Shown in pieces: positions 12,081 to 22,882 of a DNA stretch of 64,000 nt. The notes beneath the pieces are model-generated. The model was not told where the DNA came from. It did no database searches and saw only the letters and a program-made list of their open reading frames with translations. The DNA lies in NCBI GenBank assembly GCA_021234155.1, contig JAJEKV010000008.1:18094042-18158041 (forward strand). Direction: 5' to 3'. The translations under genes were made by a program, and so were the position numbers. This stretch comes from Isoetes taiwanensis (lineage: Eukaryota; Streptophyta; Lycopodiopsida; Isoetales; Isoetaceae). Position 1 is the first letter of the stretch; every line of letters begins with the position of its first letter.

Positions 12081-13190
12081 TGGTTACTAGTCAGTTGAGT
12101 GAAGGGTTTCATACATAACGACCCCAGCATGATATTGAGGCTGTAAAGATGTACTCTAGGCCTTACAAAAGACATTGTAATATCCTTGAGGCCAGGGTTT
12201 ATTTCAAACAATTGGAATGACTTTAAAAGGGTGAAACAAGTGAGATGCACTAAATGTGAAGTCCTTCCCATTCTAACCTCTTCATACCAACCATCTAGAC
12301 ATCTAGATTCAATTTGTTTGGCTATTTCTGCTAGGCTACCTTCATTTTCGGATTATGTTCATATGATGTTCAAGACAATTTGAGCGCATTGTTACAATGT
12401 TGTCATTTTGAAGCCTATAAATTATGCAATTTAAAATATATGGTTTGCAATAACACATCAATCATTTTGTACTTTTATTTTATTTTGATTTTTATTTTAT
12501 TTTTTTATTTTCTTTTGTGGCCCGAAGGGCCAAAAAAAATTTGTAATATAACAACCAACATAACTACTATGAACATTAATTAACACAAACCATTACATTA
12601 CACATGTTTAAAATTAAATTCCCCCTTAAACCCCCTTTTGTTTGGGTGCATATTCACACGGGGGGTGACGTAGGGCAGCGAGAGCCCCTGTAATTATGTT
12701 TTGCACGTACAAAATCAACACCATATAGTATATTGCCTGGAATCTTATAGTATTTTGCAAATTTTGTTATACAGTATAACAAATTGTATACATCCATACC
12801 CCACAAACGAGGAACTTTGTGTACGGTGTAGATTAAGGAATAAGGGGTGAATATGCCTATCCAACAGCTCTCGTTGCCCAATGTTGACTTATATGCTATT
12901 TTTGAAAAAGAGAAACATTAGTACTCATGGCCTAAAAATGAGATTTCCTATTCGTGTAAAAAATGGCAAAGTTTCTTGTCGTGTGCTCTAATTGCATTGA
13001 ATTGACCAAACATATGGAGACTACCAAAATGCCACTACACGTTTTCGAAATTGCCAAACGGAGGGCATTGTGGTAAATCTAGTACTACATTTTTATGGGA
13101 CTATATTCTTTGTGGGCCTTAATTGAGTTTTTAAAATTGCCTAAGTAGAGGGCATTGTGGTAAATATAGTACTACGTTCTTATGGGACTA
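12081..13190. other. AT-rich gene-free stretch
   Basis: Contains T-rich tracts (12467-12520) with a short 'ggcccgaagggcc' palindrome at about 12520-12532, and the phrase 'gagggcattgtggtaaat.tagtacta' twice (about 13061 and 13149). The first ~300 bases may be the far end of the PPR relic. Nothing else is identified. Confidence 0.5.
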
Positions 13191-14140
13191 CATTCTTTGT
13201 GGATTGTAAATGAGACACGGTGTTTTCTGGGGTTTTGGTCGAAATGCAAAAAACCTTGTGCACATTTATTAGGTTGTAAATGAGACATGGTGTTTTTGGG
13301 GTTTTGGCCAAAATCCAAAAAACCAATAATATGTAGATGTTGGTTAATTACATATGGGTTGTTAATTGGGGTTTTTGTCAAAATCTAGAAATCCAATAAC
13401 ATGTAGTCTTTGGTTAATGACAAATGGGTTGTCAATGGGACCTTGTGTTTTTTGGGGTTTCAACCACAATCTAGAAAGCCAATAATCTGTAGCCGTTGGT
13501 TGACATATGGGTTGTTTAATACGACTTGATGTTTTTTGAGGTTTTCGTCATAATCTGTAGCTGTTGATTATTGACATGAGTTGTTTTATACCTGTTGGTT
13601 AATGACATATGGATTGTTAATGGGACTTGATTTTTTTTTGGGTTTTGGTGGCATTGGTTAATCACATAATGTTTATTGACCATTAATTGTTAATGGGACG
13701 GTGTTTTTGAGGCTTCGGTCTGGGTGTTGGCCGAGATCTAATAATTTGTTTCGGTCATAATTTGTAGCCGTTGGTTGGGTTGTTAATTAGCCATTGGTTA
13801 ATGACATATGGATTGTTGATTGTTAATGGGACTGGTGTTTTTTGGGGTTTCGGCCAAGGGTGGTTTGGCCGAGATCCATTAATCTGTTTCGGTCGTAATC
13901 GATCGCCATTGGTTGGATTGTAGTTAGCATTGGTTAGTGACATATAGGTTGATGATTGTTGGTTGTTAATGGAACTGGTGTTTTTTTGGGGTTTCGGCCA
14001 GGGTTTTGGTCGAAATCCAATAATATGTTTTGGCCATAATCTGTAGCCATTGATTGGGTTGTTAATTGTTGATGGGATGTGGTGTTTTTGGAGTTTCCAT
14101 TGAAATCCAAAAATCTGTAACCATTTTGGTTAATGACATA
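13190..14140. repeat. degenerate tandem repeat, unit roughly 110-150 bp
   Basis: The same phrases recur in order many times: 'ggttaatgacatatgg', 'ttgttaatgggac', 'tggtgttttttggggttt', 'cggtcgaaatccaa' and 'taatctgtagcc.ttggtt'. Units vary in length, and some contain the inner 'ttggttgggttgttaatt' twice. The period is irregular, as in old minisatellite-like arrays. Confidence 0.75.
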
Positions 14141-14149
14141 AAGAATCAT

Positions 14150-14235
14150 CAGATATATGACATAGTTATATGTGAGATATAACTATTATAAGACTAGTGT
14201 GTTACCACTAAACCAAAAGCCCAGGCGCAGTGGAA
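14150..14235 (-). repeat. tRNA-derived SINE-like fragment (A-box only)
   Basis: The minus strand reads 'tggtttagtggtaacac', which matches the RNA polymerase III A-box (TRGYNNAGYGG). A B-box does not follow at the usual distance, so this is at most a relic of a tRNA-derived SINE or a similar repeat. Confidence 0.3.
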
Positions 14236-14916
14236 ATCCAATATCATAAACACTTTATATAACATGCTACATGCCAAGTAATATATCGCATTAGCATGCG
14301 ACATGCCTGTGCCCAAATGTTCAGCCAAAAAAGCATGCCGCATGTGCATGCCAAAAAGGACCTTGGGAACCAAGGTCCACATAGAAAAGAAAAAGCCCTT
14401 TAGAATTTCTGACCCTTTTGGCCAAAAAAATAAAAACTCGAAAAGATCATTCATGAACCTTATGGCTCATCAAATTTCAAATAAATTCATCTAATTGGAG
14501 TTGAACTTCATAAGTTATGCTCGTTCGAGTGTTTGACATTCTTAATATTCAAAATATAATAATTTGTAGATTTCAGCCTCGATTTGAATTGAAATTGAAT
14601 GGTGTTATGCTAAATATTTTAACAAGACCATTGTTGGATATTTTGCATGCATGCTAATGTTTGGCATAATAGAATGTGCTATGGTATTTGTGCCATAGAC
14701 GGGTAATGGTCGCATGTTGTTCTCTAGCCTAGGGTACGGTGCACCTAGTAGATCCTAGACTAGGGGCGCAACTATTTATGGATGATAAATTTAGTTGCGT
14801 GATTGCTCTAAGTACATTATGAACATAATGTAATGGGCAACGCTTGAATGGGTAGGCAACCCATGCAATAAAAGTTGGGCTTATGTTATGCTAAGCTAAG
14901 GTAACAAATAGCTTAT

Positions 14917-15030
14917 AATGGTTTAAAGAACCATTGGGCCATTTAAAGGGTAAATGGCTTTTAAGCTTTGGAATACCTTAATGGTTGAAAAACCATTTAA
15001 TATTCAAATGGTGAAACCCCAAAATGGGGG
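14917..15030. repeat. cluster of short perfect hairpins
   Basis: Three stem-loops lie in 81 bases: AATGGTT/AACCATT at 14917-14935 (5-base loop), CCATTTA/TAAATGG at 14939-14957 (5-base loop) and AATGGTT/AACCATT at 14980-14997 (4-base loop). A further ACCCC/GGGG pair follows at about 15016-15030. The first and third share the same arms. Confidence 0.7.
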
Positions 15031-15039
15031 ATGCCACCA

Positions 15040-16240
15040 ACTCATTACGCGGCGTTGGGCCGCCTAGAGGAGACTGGGCCATCGGTGTTCGGTTCGAGGG
15101 ACCACCCTAGCTGCTGCGAGGATCTTGCGCCATGGCTCGCCCGCGGCGCGGAGCTTCAACAATTGGGGGTTGTGGCGTGATTACGTAAGCAAGGCAACGG
15201 CAGAAGGGAACTAGGACGGATTGAAGAAAAGAAAAAGGGATGGAGTATTTGGATTTGCAAAGGCGTGGCAACCTTTGAATTCTGGAGGAGGTCGTATAGA
15301 CTTCGGTATGGCGATTCAACAATCATACTTGGCGTTGGTGGGCTCCGCTCTTGGTGGGAAACATTAAATTAATCGGGGTGACTCGGCAACTCAAAATACC
15401 GAACCTAAGTGATAAGCCTGGCATACTGCTCTCGATGTCGAGAATCATCGTAGCTGGTTGAGCTTCGGTTGTTCACCATAAAAACCTTGTTTACTTATAA
15501 ACCGGTTGTCCTTTTCTAGTCATGATGGGTTGCTGATTGTGGCAAAGGGCGGCCGACCGCCCTTTTGATAGCAAGCCAATTTTTACAACCATGATCCCTT
15601 ACATGCCCATCCAATATGGAAGTGTAGCCTTTGCTTATTCTTTTATGGGGATGGCCTTATGCTTGTTCTCTTAGATGTCTCTCGAGTCTTTGGTGAGGTA
15701 GGCTAATGGTATTGGTATGGGACAATATCATATGCCCTGCCCAAACCGATGAAAGTGAGCATCCATTGTGATTGATGCTCCTTTGTTGCCGTAGATCCGG
15801 GTGAGCCGCGGTGAGTGCTACCCAAGGGAGTTTTATGCGAGGGGCATGATATTAGATGAGCGTGGCTTATCTAAATAAGAACGAGGGGCTCTTTGTGAGG
15901 TGAAGCTGGCCATTTTGGTATGGGACGGTGGCATGCGGAACCAACAAATGAGTAGCATCGTCCCTTATAATGCCCGCGGTTTCTCCCGACATTGGATCCA
16001 CCGGGGGTTCAGGCGACGTCTTGTCTAGATATGGCGGGTGTGTCCGCTTGGCGGTTGTTGTTTACGTGCCCATATTTTACGTTTACATACGCCCCGTACC
16101 TTCTTCCGCGATTACTATCGTACTATACCTATAAGTTGGCCGGAGTCAAATTGAGCTCTTGTTTTATTAATACCGTACTTAACATATTATACGCATGTAG
16201 ATGCATGATAATCGTACTTTAAAAAAAACGTCCAAATGAC
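15040..16240. other. unassigned, LTR-like sequence
   Basis: No coding domain is seen. 'cccgcggtttctcccgacattgg' near 15972 resembles the R-U5 segment of plant copia LTRs ('ccgtggtttttccc...ttgggttt'). I cannot find matching LTR ends. Confidence 0.3.
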
Positions 16241-16354
16241 ATTGACCAAATAGCATTGGTAAAATTATACATTTGGAAAAATACATTATTAGATATTATT
16301 ATAGAATAGCGCATTAGAGGCGTTAGACATTAGGGAAATTATGGAATTGTAGTT

Positions 16355-16432
16355 TAAAAAAAGAAAAAAGAAAAAAGAAAAAAGAAAAAAGAAAAAAGAA
16401 AAAAGAAAAAAGAAAAAAGAAAAAAGAAAAAA
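16355..16432. repeat. (AAAAAAG)n microsatellite
   Basis: About eleven near-perfect copies of a 7-base unit, aaaaaag, directly upstream of a pyrimidine-rich stretch. Confidence 0.9.
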
Positions 16433-16869
16433 ACTAATCTTCTTGCAAATAAAAACCCGAAACCTTTGTGTTTCCCCCCTCTTTCTTCTTACTCTAGCTA
16501 CCGAATCGGAATGGAGATGGAGATGCAGACCCACCTTTCTCCTTGTTTTGTCATGGCGAGAGGCAGACCTTCTCCTTAATACTTGTAGTTTGCATTCATG
16601 CTGGAAAGAAATCTGAGAGGTCAACGGCGGTTAATAGCTTCGGATGCAACAAATAAGCAGCAATTACTTAAATTTATTTGTCTGTGGGTGTAGATTGCAA
16701 ACTAGAATATATAACTCTTAAATAGACATAATTTGGATTGAAAAGTTTGAGAAATACTTAATTTTCTAGAGTAATATATTCTGGTTCATTATTTAAAACT
16801 TGAAGTTCTTCATACTAGTTGTTATTGCAACTATTTCAACTGCAGTACAAGAAATAGTTCTAAAAAATT

Positions 16870-17035
16870 AGAGGAAGTACTTAACGTACTATACGTAAAA
16901 TACATATTTTACGTATTTAATAAGTATTTTATAATTCCAAAAAACGTATTTAAAGTACTTTTTAAATGAGAGGTATGCATACGGTATTAATACGTTAAGT
17001 ACGTATAATACCCGTACCGTACTAAACGTACCTGA
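16870..17035. repeat. foldback of 'acgta/tacgt' motifs
   Basis: 'gaagtacttaacgtactata' at about 16874 is matched in inverted orientation by 'acgttaagtacgtataata' at about 16992-17012. Several 'tacgta' steps lie between. It looks like a small MITE or foldback relic; no target duplication was found. Confidence 0.45.
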
Positions 17036-17355
17036 CAACACTGTGCTTGGCAGATGCTATGGTGCATGTGGTGGATTCCATATGTGTGTTCTTGCAGTCC
17101 GTCAGTCCTTGCTTCGTATTGACACTACTAGATAACTCTTATGTATGTTACTAACACGTGGAAGCTTGTGCATGCTGTTTGATAGCTGGCGGAGCGTCCG
17201 TGTGCATTTAGTTATCTTATGTTGTCTACTTGTTATCTGTATACGTGGTGTTCATGTATATAGCCCGTGGGGAGGCGACTTGTTCTCAGGTACTCGATGG
17301 TTTGATGTGGATACAAATCGAAATTTTGGTACTAAAATTTTGGTTGTGAATATGA

Positions 17356-17367
17356 TGGTATCGAGCC
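17356..17367 (+). promoter_or_regulatory. probable retrotransposon primer-binding site
   Basis: TGGTATCGAGCC closely resembles the tRNA-Met primer site TGGTATCAGAGCC. It lies just upstream of a gag-like region on the same strand, so an LTR should end near 17350. Its outer boundary is unclear. Confidence 0.5.
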
Positions 17368-17383
17368 TAAGTTCTACCGAACC

Positions 17384-18482
17384 TTGAGTAGCCGTAGATG
17401 GAGCACTACGAGACTAGTGCAAAAGACATGTCGTAGAAAGTGTGGCAGCGCATCTCTATGGAGGAGGAACCCCGGCGTAATGAGGGCTAGCCGCCGCTGC
17501 ATTGTGAAAACCTTAAGAACCCGGAGACCATGTAGACGGCGGGGGAGGGACTTGCCGGGAGTGCAAAGAGAAGCCTCAAGGTCGCTCTTAGACACTCGAG
17601 GACGCTATGAGAACTGCTTTGGAGACCCTTTGCAGCACGGATGGCCTAGGGAAGTTCCCGGAGAAGGGAAGTATCCGCAGCTTGTGGTGGTGGACCCGGA
17701 TGTACTGGTACTAGTGTCCGCCGTGGGAGATCATTGAAGAGTTCCGGATTGAGCAAGGAGGACATCCGCAGCCTCGGAAGCATCGAAGATCCCTGGGATT
17801 GGGATGGGAAAGGCAATCGGGGTGAGGAGGTGATGGCTTGATTGACAAGCTTGAGATCTTTTTGAGGCTACCAATAAAGGAGACAAAGGCGCGGTTGTTT
17901 ATTGCGCAGAATGCTTGGAAATCGGACGCCCTATAGTTGGTGGAATGGTCCTACCATGAAAAAGGAAGTGAATACCGTCCCGATTTCGTGAAATACTTTA
18001 TTGGGGAGTATGCACCTCAAAGATGATGCTCGTGATGCGCTTTTGAGAAGTTATGGTATCCGCGTAGCACAAGTTCTCGGTGCTTATATCAATAAGGTAC
18101 GGGGTTATATCCACGGGGTTGGAGACTTGTCCGAGGCCCGGAAGGTTGATTTCTTCCTAGGTGGTTTATCCAGTGTTGCTCTCAAGAAGCGAGATAATGC
18201 GGGGTTGAAGCCCGAGGATTTTGAGAGGGCAACGATGTTGACTTCGTCGGCTTGGGGAAGAGGATGAGTCTTTTAAGAGGACGTCCGGAAGTTCTCAAAA
18301 AGAAGAAAAAAGGTTTTTCAAGAAGAAAAGTCGAAAAAGTCCGGCGGCCTAAGTCTAAGTCCGCAGTGGAGAGTCAAAAGAAGCGTAAAGCGGACTCTAA
18401 GTCCGGTGGTCCCATGAAGGGGATTTTCTGCTATAGATGTGGGGAGCCTGGGCACATTAGTCATGAATGCTCTCAACCATAG
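17384..18482 (+). pseudogene. Ty3/gypsy-type gag with CCHC zinc knuckle (broken)
   Basis: Successive plus-strand frames encode a gag. A segment near 17833-17980 reads LIDKLEIFLRLPIKETKARL then WSYHEKGSEYRPDF, resembling the retrotransposon gag capsid region. The frame 18001-18267 continues it (LLRSYGIRVAQVLG...GLSSVALKKR). The frame 18252-18482 is Lys-rich and ends with the zinc knuckle CYRCGEPGHISHEC (C-x2-C-x4-H-x4-C). Gag packages element RNA into virus-like particles in the cytoplasm. Frameshifts and a stop separate the pieces, and no protease or polymerase follows: unrelated sequence begins by about 18600. Confidence 0.75.
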
Positions 18483-18599
18483 AACAAGAAAGCTAATAAC
18501 AAGAAAGGACGCGGACCTAAAAAGGTGAAGAAGTATTGGAATCTAAGGCGGTTTCAGCCATTGCCATGGAAGAGTCATGCGCCTTTGGATAAAGCCCAC

Positions 18600-19450
18600 A
18601 AGCAAGGACATCACATCTGACCCCCAATTTTGGTCCACGCTTTTTTTAGTTGTGCGGAAGTGTTGTTTTATGCCAAAACAACACCAAAATGGCCCCAAAA
18701 GTCCACGTGGCCCGTTTATCCCGATTTGCACAAAGAGACAAGTGGTTTTTGGCGTAAATTTTCCACGCGGTGGTCTTTTTGGCGAGAAAAATCTGGCGGC
18801 GAGAAAAATTGACATAGTTCTTGTGAATTTTTTGTCAACGTGTACTTTTTCCTTCACTTCGTTGTTTTTTGTGGAACCATGCGATGTTTATCTTTAAAAT
18901 AGCACGTGTAGGTTTTAATTTTACTATACAGAAAACTAAATTACAACACTAGAAATAAAGGACTACAAAGAAAAGAACACGTAGGAAATAGAAAAATGAT
19001 GTTTTCAAGTGTTCTTTTTCTTAATATGGACACGTCGTTTCAAGTGTTGTTTTTACAAATTTAAAAGAAATCATGCATGGCTTTTTTTTAATTTACGAAA
19101 CACTACATGTGTTATTGAAATTTAGCTATTGTTTTCCTAAAATAAGGACACGTAAAAAGTAATATTATAACATGTAGAAAAAATGTGAGTTTCTAATGTA
19201 GTTGTTTAACTAATGAGATATTGACACATGGCATACTTTTAAATAAAAAATATTATTCTAGCTAATCAAATATGGACACGTGGCATACTTTTGAAATAAA
19301 AAAGCATTATCATTACACATAGGAAAAACAAGGTATTGTTTCTAAAATGTAATAACAAATCAAATATTGACACATGGCACACATTAAAAAAAAATAAAAT
19401 GATATTTATTATTAACTAATTAATATCAAGAAGGCATATTTGTTAATTTT
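18600..19450. other. AT-rich stretch with repeated 'gacacgtggcatac' phrase
   Basis: 'tattgacacatggcatac', 'tatggacacgtggcatac' and 'tattgacacatggcacac' recur at about 19220, 19271 and 19365, each after 'taat.aaat', and related 'ggacacgt' phrases occur at 19028 and 19143. This is an irregular tandem repeat. No gene is seen. Confidence 0.5.
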
Positions 19451-19455
19451 AAGAA

Positions 19456-19540
19456 AGCGTTTTGGGAATCGAACCCAAACAAGTCCATAAAGCATTATAT
19501 TGTTAAATTGAAATCCAAATTCTCACATTAAATTAAAGCA
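19456..19540 (-). repeat. tRNA-derived SINE-like fragment
   Basis: The minus strand contains TTGGG-TTCGATT-CCCAA, a perfect 5-bp T-arm with a canonical B-box (GGTTCGATTCC). Upstream bases 'tttaacaatataatgc' could be a decayed D-arm. No full cloverleaf forms, so it is not a working tRNA gene. Confidence 0.45.
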
Positions 19541-20010
19541 TTCGATGGTTAAGGTTCAAAACATTAGACCAATGTTAAAAGTTCAAAGATTTGATAAATG
19601 TTAATGTTCAAAACATTAGATCTTTGTTAAATGTTATTTCCATTTCGTTTTCCATACCACTTCAGTCTTTAGAATGATTTTGAATTTTCTTGTCTTTAAG
19701 ATATGCTTTTGGGTTCACCTAGTACCAATTTGAACACATTTGAAATGCATGTTACTAACTTGTAAATAACTCAAAACATTCTAAAATCGGCAAAACAATA
19801 AACAATAAACGACATTTTAGATGCCAAATTCTTTAGTTAAGAGCAGATCTATATTATACATATAAAATAGTGTATGGAAAAGGCCTTATTACCAAAGCCA
19901 AGCTTCTGAAACACCGTCAAACAAGGTTCTTCAGCGTCCAAATAATTTGTCTTTGTAGGGTCTTTGCACAAATCGAAGCAGCCAAATCCAAATCATACGC
20001 TGTTGTGTTG

Positions 20011-20214
20011 TGTTATGCCTTTGAAACATGAGACACACAAAACTTTTCCCACAAGACAAGATCACGTTTCATTCATATGAGATACATATTTATACATCAA
20101 TATGCGCCACAATTAGGCTAGTGCCACAATAGGCAAGAGTGCTATATAAAACACGTGCCATATATGGCAAAAGGTAAAGGTGCAATATCTCCTATAGAAA
20201 GGAGATTCCAAACA
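20011..20214 (-). mobile_element. copia 3' LTR, 204 bp
   Basis: On the minus strand the LTR begins TGTTTGGAATCTCC and ends ...AGGCATAACA, with TG/CA termini. A TATA-like 'gatgtataaatatg' lies inside. A purine-rich tract (aaagttgcagggagggtg on the minus strand, 20232-20215) directly precedes it, as expected for the polypurine primer of plus-strand synthesis. Confidence 0.8.
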
Positions 20215-20329
20215 CCCTCCCTGCAACTTTAGCCTTTTGAACAAAATAATTGTATTTCATATTTAAAGATGTATCTCATATTTAAAGATGTCTCCAACCA
20301 TCCCTCCCTGCATCTTTAATCTAGTGCTT

Positions 20330-21065
20330 GGATCAAAAAAACCTTTTGTGGGTTAAAAGGAAAAAACCCAAGCACTTTCAGAACAACTCAAGTAACAATA
20401 AAAGATTCAACAATTCCAAGAGCTGCTTTGCACATCTCTTGTTTCTGAAGTCCTAATGCTTTGGTGAAGATGTCAGCAACCATCGCTGACGTTGGACAAT
20501 AGTCTTCTTTCGTACTTCCAACTTGATATAATGATAGTGTAGCTCAATATGTTTAGATTAAGAATGGAAAACCTCATCTTTTGTTAATGCAATTGTACTT
20601 TGATTATCACATATGAGTAGAGTAGGCTCCACGTGAGTTTAATGCAAATAATCCATTAACTGCCGCAACCAAACCAATTCTCTGCTGGCAAACGGATGCA
20701 GCAAGATACTCCGTTTCTGTGGTGGAAACAGAAACACATCGTTGCGTATCAGAACAACTACCCCAATTAGCATCTGTATAGCCTAGCAAAATCAATATAT
20801 CAACATCATTCTGCTTTGTGTACAACAATCAACCATAGGTAAAAGTGCCTTTCAAGAATCTCAAAACCCTTTTAGCAGCAGTCCAATGAACCTGTCCAGG
20901 ATTAGTCATGAATTGAACAAGAGTATTAGCAACATAACTAATATCAGTGCGAGGACTTTGTTTTTGAGAAAGTTCGAAATATCTGGAACTAGCAACAAGA
21001 GGAGTACTTTCTGATTTTGCTTCAAGGAGGCCAAACTTTTCAATGGGGGTGGCCGTGTAACTCCG
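20330..21065 (-). pseudogene. copia polymerase C-terminus and RNase H (truncated)
   Basis: The minus strand encodes the end of copia Pol. FGLLEAKSESTPLV and RTDISYVANTLVQFM, then HWTAAKRVLRFLKGT, match the reverse-transcriptase to RNase H connection. LLGYTDANWGSCSDTQR and TTETEYLAAS match the RNase H domain, including the DADWAG-like acidic motif. Further 3' a 'KALG' region fades. A stop sits at the junction near 20829, and everything upstream of about 21065 is missing, including integrase and most of the polymerase. The element is a 3' fragment linked to its LTR. Confidence 0.8.
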
Positions 21066-21159
21066 CATCCGTGCCAGATGGCCTGACGGACGAGTTGAAT
21101 CCTGTACGTACAGATGGAGAGAGTGGTCTCCTTGGGGTCGCCACATTACGCTTGTCATT

Positions 21160-21560
21160 TAGTTATGCATGAATGTGTAGTTATAGAATGTGCTAACCTT
21201 GCAGGGGGAATATCGACATAACAGGTAAATAACGTATTATTGTTATGCATGAATGTGAAGATCCCAATGTCCGAGGTCGGCACTTACGTGGTTTTCTCGA
21301 GGAGGGTTTGGAGTGTTTTTTTTTTAAATCCCAATTATCGACATAGTAAATTGTATGTTAAATTCGAATTATATCGGTGTTCATTTTTAGGTTAAACTCA
21401 AATCATATATGTTTAGGAATAAGGTTAAAAAAGGAAAATATTGGATATTTATGGTATTATGCATGGCTCAAATTTCGAGACATGCACATAATGGCATTTA
21501 ATGATGGTTGATAGTACTGGAATTCGAATCATTCCTACGATTTTCACGTCTAATCCAGCC
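21160..21560. other. no recognisable gene
   Basis: The phrase 'gttatgcatgaatgtg' occurs twice (about 21163 and 21244), so a short duplication is present. It may hold the promoter of the acidic-protein gene downstream. Confidence 0.4.
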
Positions 21561-21634
21561 TATATCTATGCCAGCCTAGTTTGGCGCCCATTCTCCGCCC
21601 ATTCTCCCAACCCAATTTCTTCGCCCAATTCCTT

Positions 21635-21720
21635 CGCCATCGCCATCGCCATCGCCATCGCCATCGCCATCGCCATCGCCATCGCCATCGCCATCGCCTT
21701 ATCGCCATCGCCATCGCCAT
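21635..21720 (+). repeat. (CGCCAT)n hexanucleotide microsatellite
   Basis: About fourteen copies of cgccat with one interruption (cgccttat) near 21695. It ends exactly at an ATG. Because the unit is six bases long, length changes keep the reading frame (His-Arg or Ala-Ile dipeptides depending on frame). Confidence 0.92.
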
Positions 21721-22130
21721 GAAGCGACCAGCTATGGAAAGAGCGGAAGCGCCCCTCCAAGAGGCGCCGGGCAATCCCGAAAGAGGTGTTTCCTCCCATT
21801 GTTCCCTCATTTTGCCCACCTTACTTGCTTTGAATGCTTCCGATTCCTCTGATTCCTCTGATGAGGAATCAGAGGAAATTTCGGAGCAGGAGTTCATCAC
21901 AGGTGTTCTTCAAGGCTGGGAAGGAGATTCTTCAGAAAATGAGTGGTCTACCGAAGAAGAAGAAGCCAAAGACGATGAAGAAGATGAAGAAATTGAAGAC
22001 GAATCCGGTGAATTCGAGGAGTTCATGGCATTGCTACATGGTACATGCATGTTTTCTTTCTTTTCTTATGGAATCAACTAACGGTTATTTCTTACTTTTT
22101 TGTTTTGCAGATGGTGAAGCAGATGAATGA
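21720..22130 (+). CDS. small acidic protein, two exons, unrecognised
   Basis: From the ATG at 21720 (MKRPAMERAE) the frame runs through a Ser/Asp/Glu-rich stretch (DSSDSSDEESEE) and then a nearly pure acidic tract to FMALLH. A GT at 22041 and a 'tttgttttgcag' acceptor ending at 22110 join to DGEADE and a TGA, giving about 113 residues. An upstream in-frame ATG at 21581 would add the His-Arg repeat encoded by the microsatellite; the shorter start is more plausible. No known domain is visible. Acidic tails of this kind occur in chromatin and ribosome-assembly factors, but also in transposon accessory proteins. The intron and coding status are inferred. Confidence 0.5.
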
Positions 22131-22880
22131 AATTTGTTAGGGCAGAGCACCTTTTTTTATTTTTCCTTGTTCTTAGCCTCCAGCTTGCCTCCCGCTTCAT
22201 ACCAACTTGCCTCCAGCTTTTATGTTTTTCGAGGGAATGTACATGCCTCCGGGCTTTTTTTCTTACCATATGACTGCAAGCCTCCGGGCTTTTTTATTGT
22301 GAATAGTTGAAGCCTCCGGGCATTTAAATTTCCAAAAGATGTTCTGATGTAAAGCCATATGGCCAAGAAAAAATTTGAATGTAAAAAGTTTTTGCTTCTA
22401 CTTCCATTTGAATACCTAACTTGTTTTTTACTGTACATGTTTTGGTGCTTATAGGATTTGTGTATATGACAAGGGCAACTAGTATAGGCTATTGTGTGAA
22501 TAGATTTGAATTGGATGAATGTAGGCAATTGTATAAATTTTATGACTGGATGTGAATTGTATGGAAATATGCAATTTTATGATTGGTTGTTTGCTGTACC
22601 AGAAGGACATGGACATGTATGTATTAAAGATTACCTGAAAGAACTAGAATGTTTTAAGTACATAAAATGCTGCACAGAAAATGACAGAAGTCTTTGCAAT
22701 TGTTAAATTGATTCACATGGTCACTACTTTTCATTAATAAGACATCATAATATGATACTTATAAACTCAGCCAACTTACATCAAGACTGTTCTCGAACTG
22801 TAAACCAAAGTGAAGAAAGAATAGCAATGCATAAACTTATCTACTACTGATAACTACTTCGGGAGTATACGCCCAATACG
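22131..22880 (+). other. downstream region with repeated 'gcctcc' motif
   Basis: Immediately after the acidic-protein stop, 'gcctccagctt' or 'gcctcccgctt' occurs three times (22177-22215) and 'gcctccgggc' followed by a T-run or 'attt' three times (about 22251, 22281 and 22311). The rest is AT-rich without a gene. Confidence 0.55.
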
Positions 22881-22882
22881 AC

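Noticed and set aside
12520-12532. ggcccgaagggcc as a Helitron hairpin
   Set aside because: No CTRR-T follows at the right distance.
14194-14454. 86-codon minus-strand frame
   Set aside because: It overlaps the SINE-like A-box fragment and has no recognisable domain.
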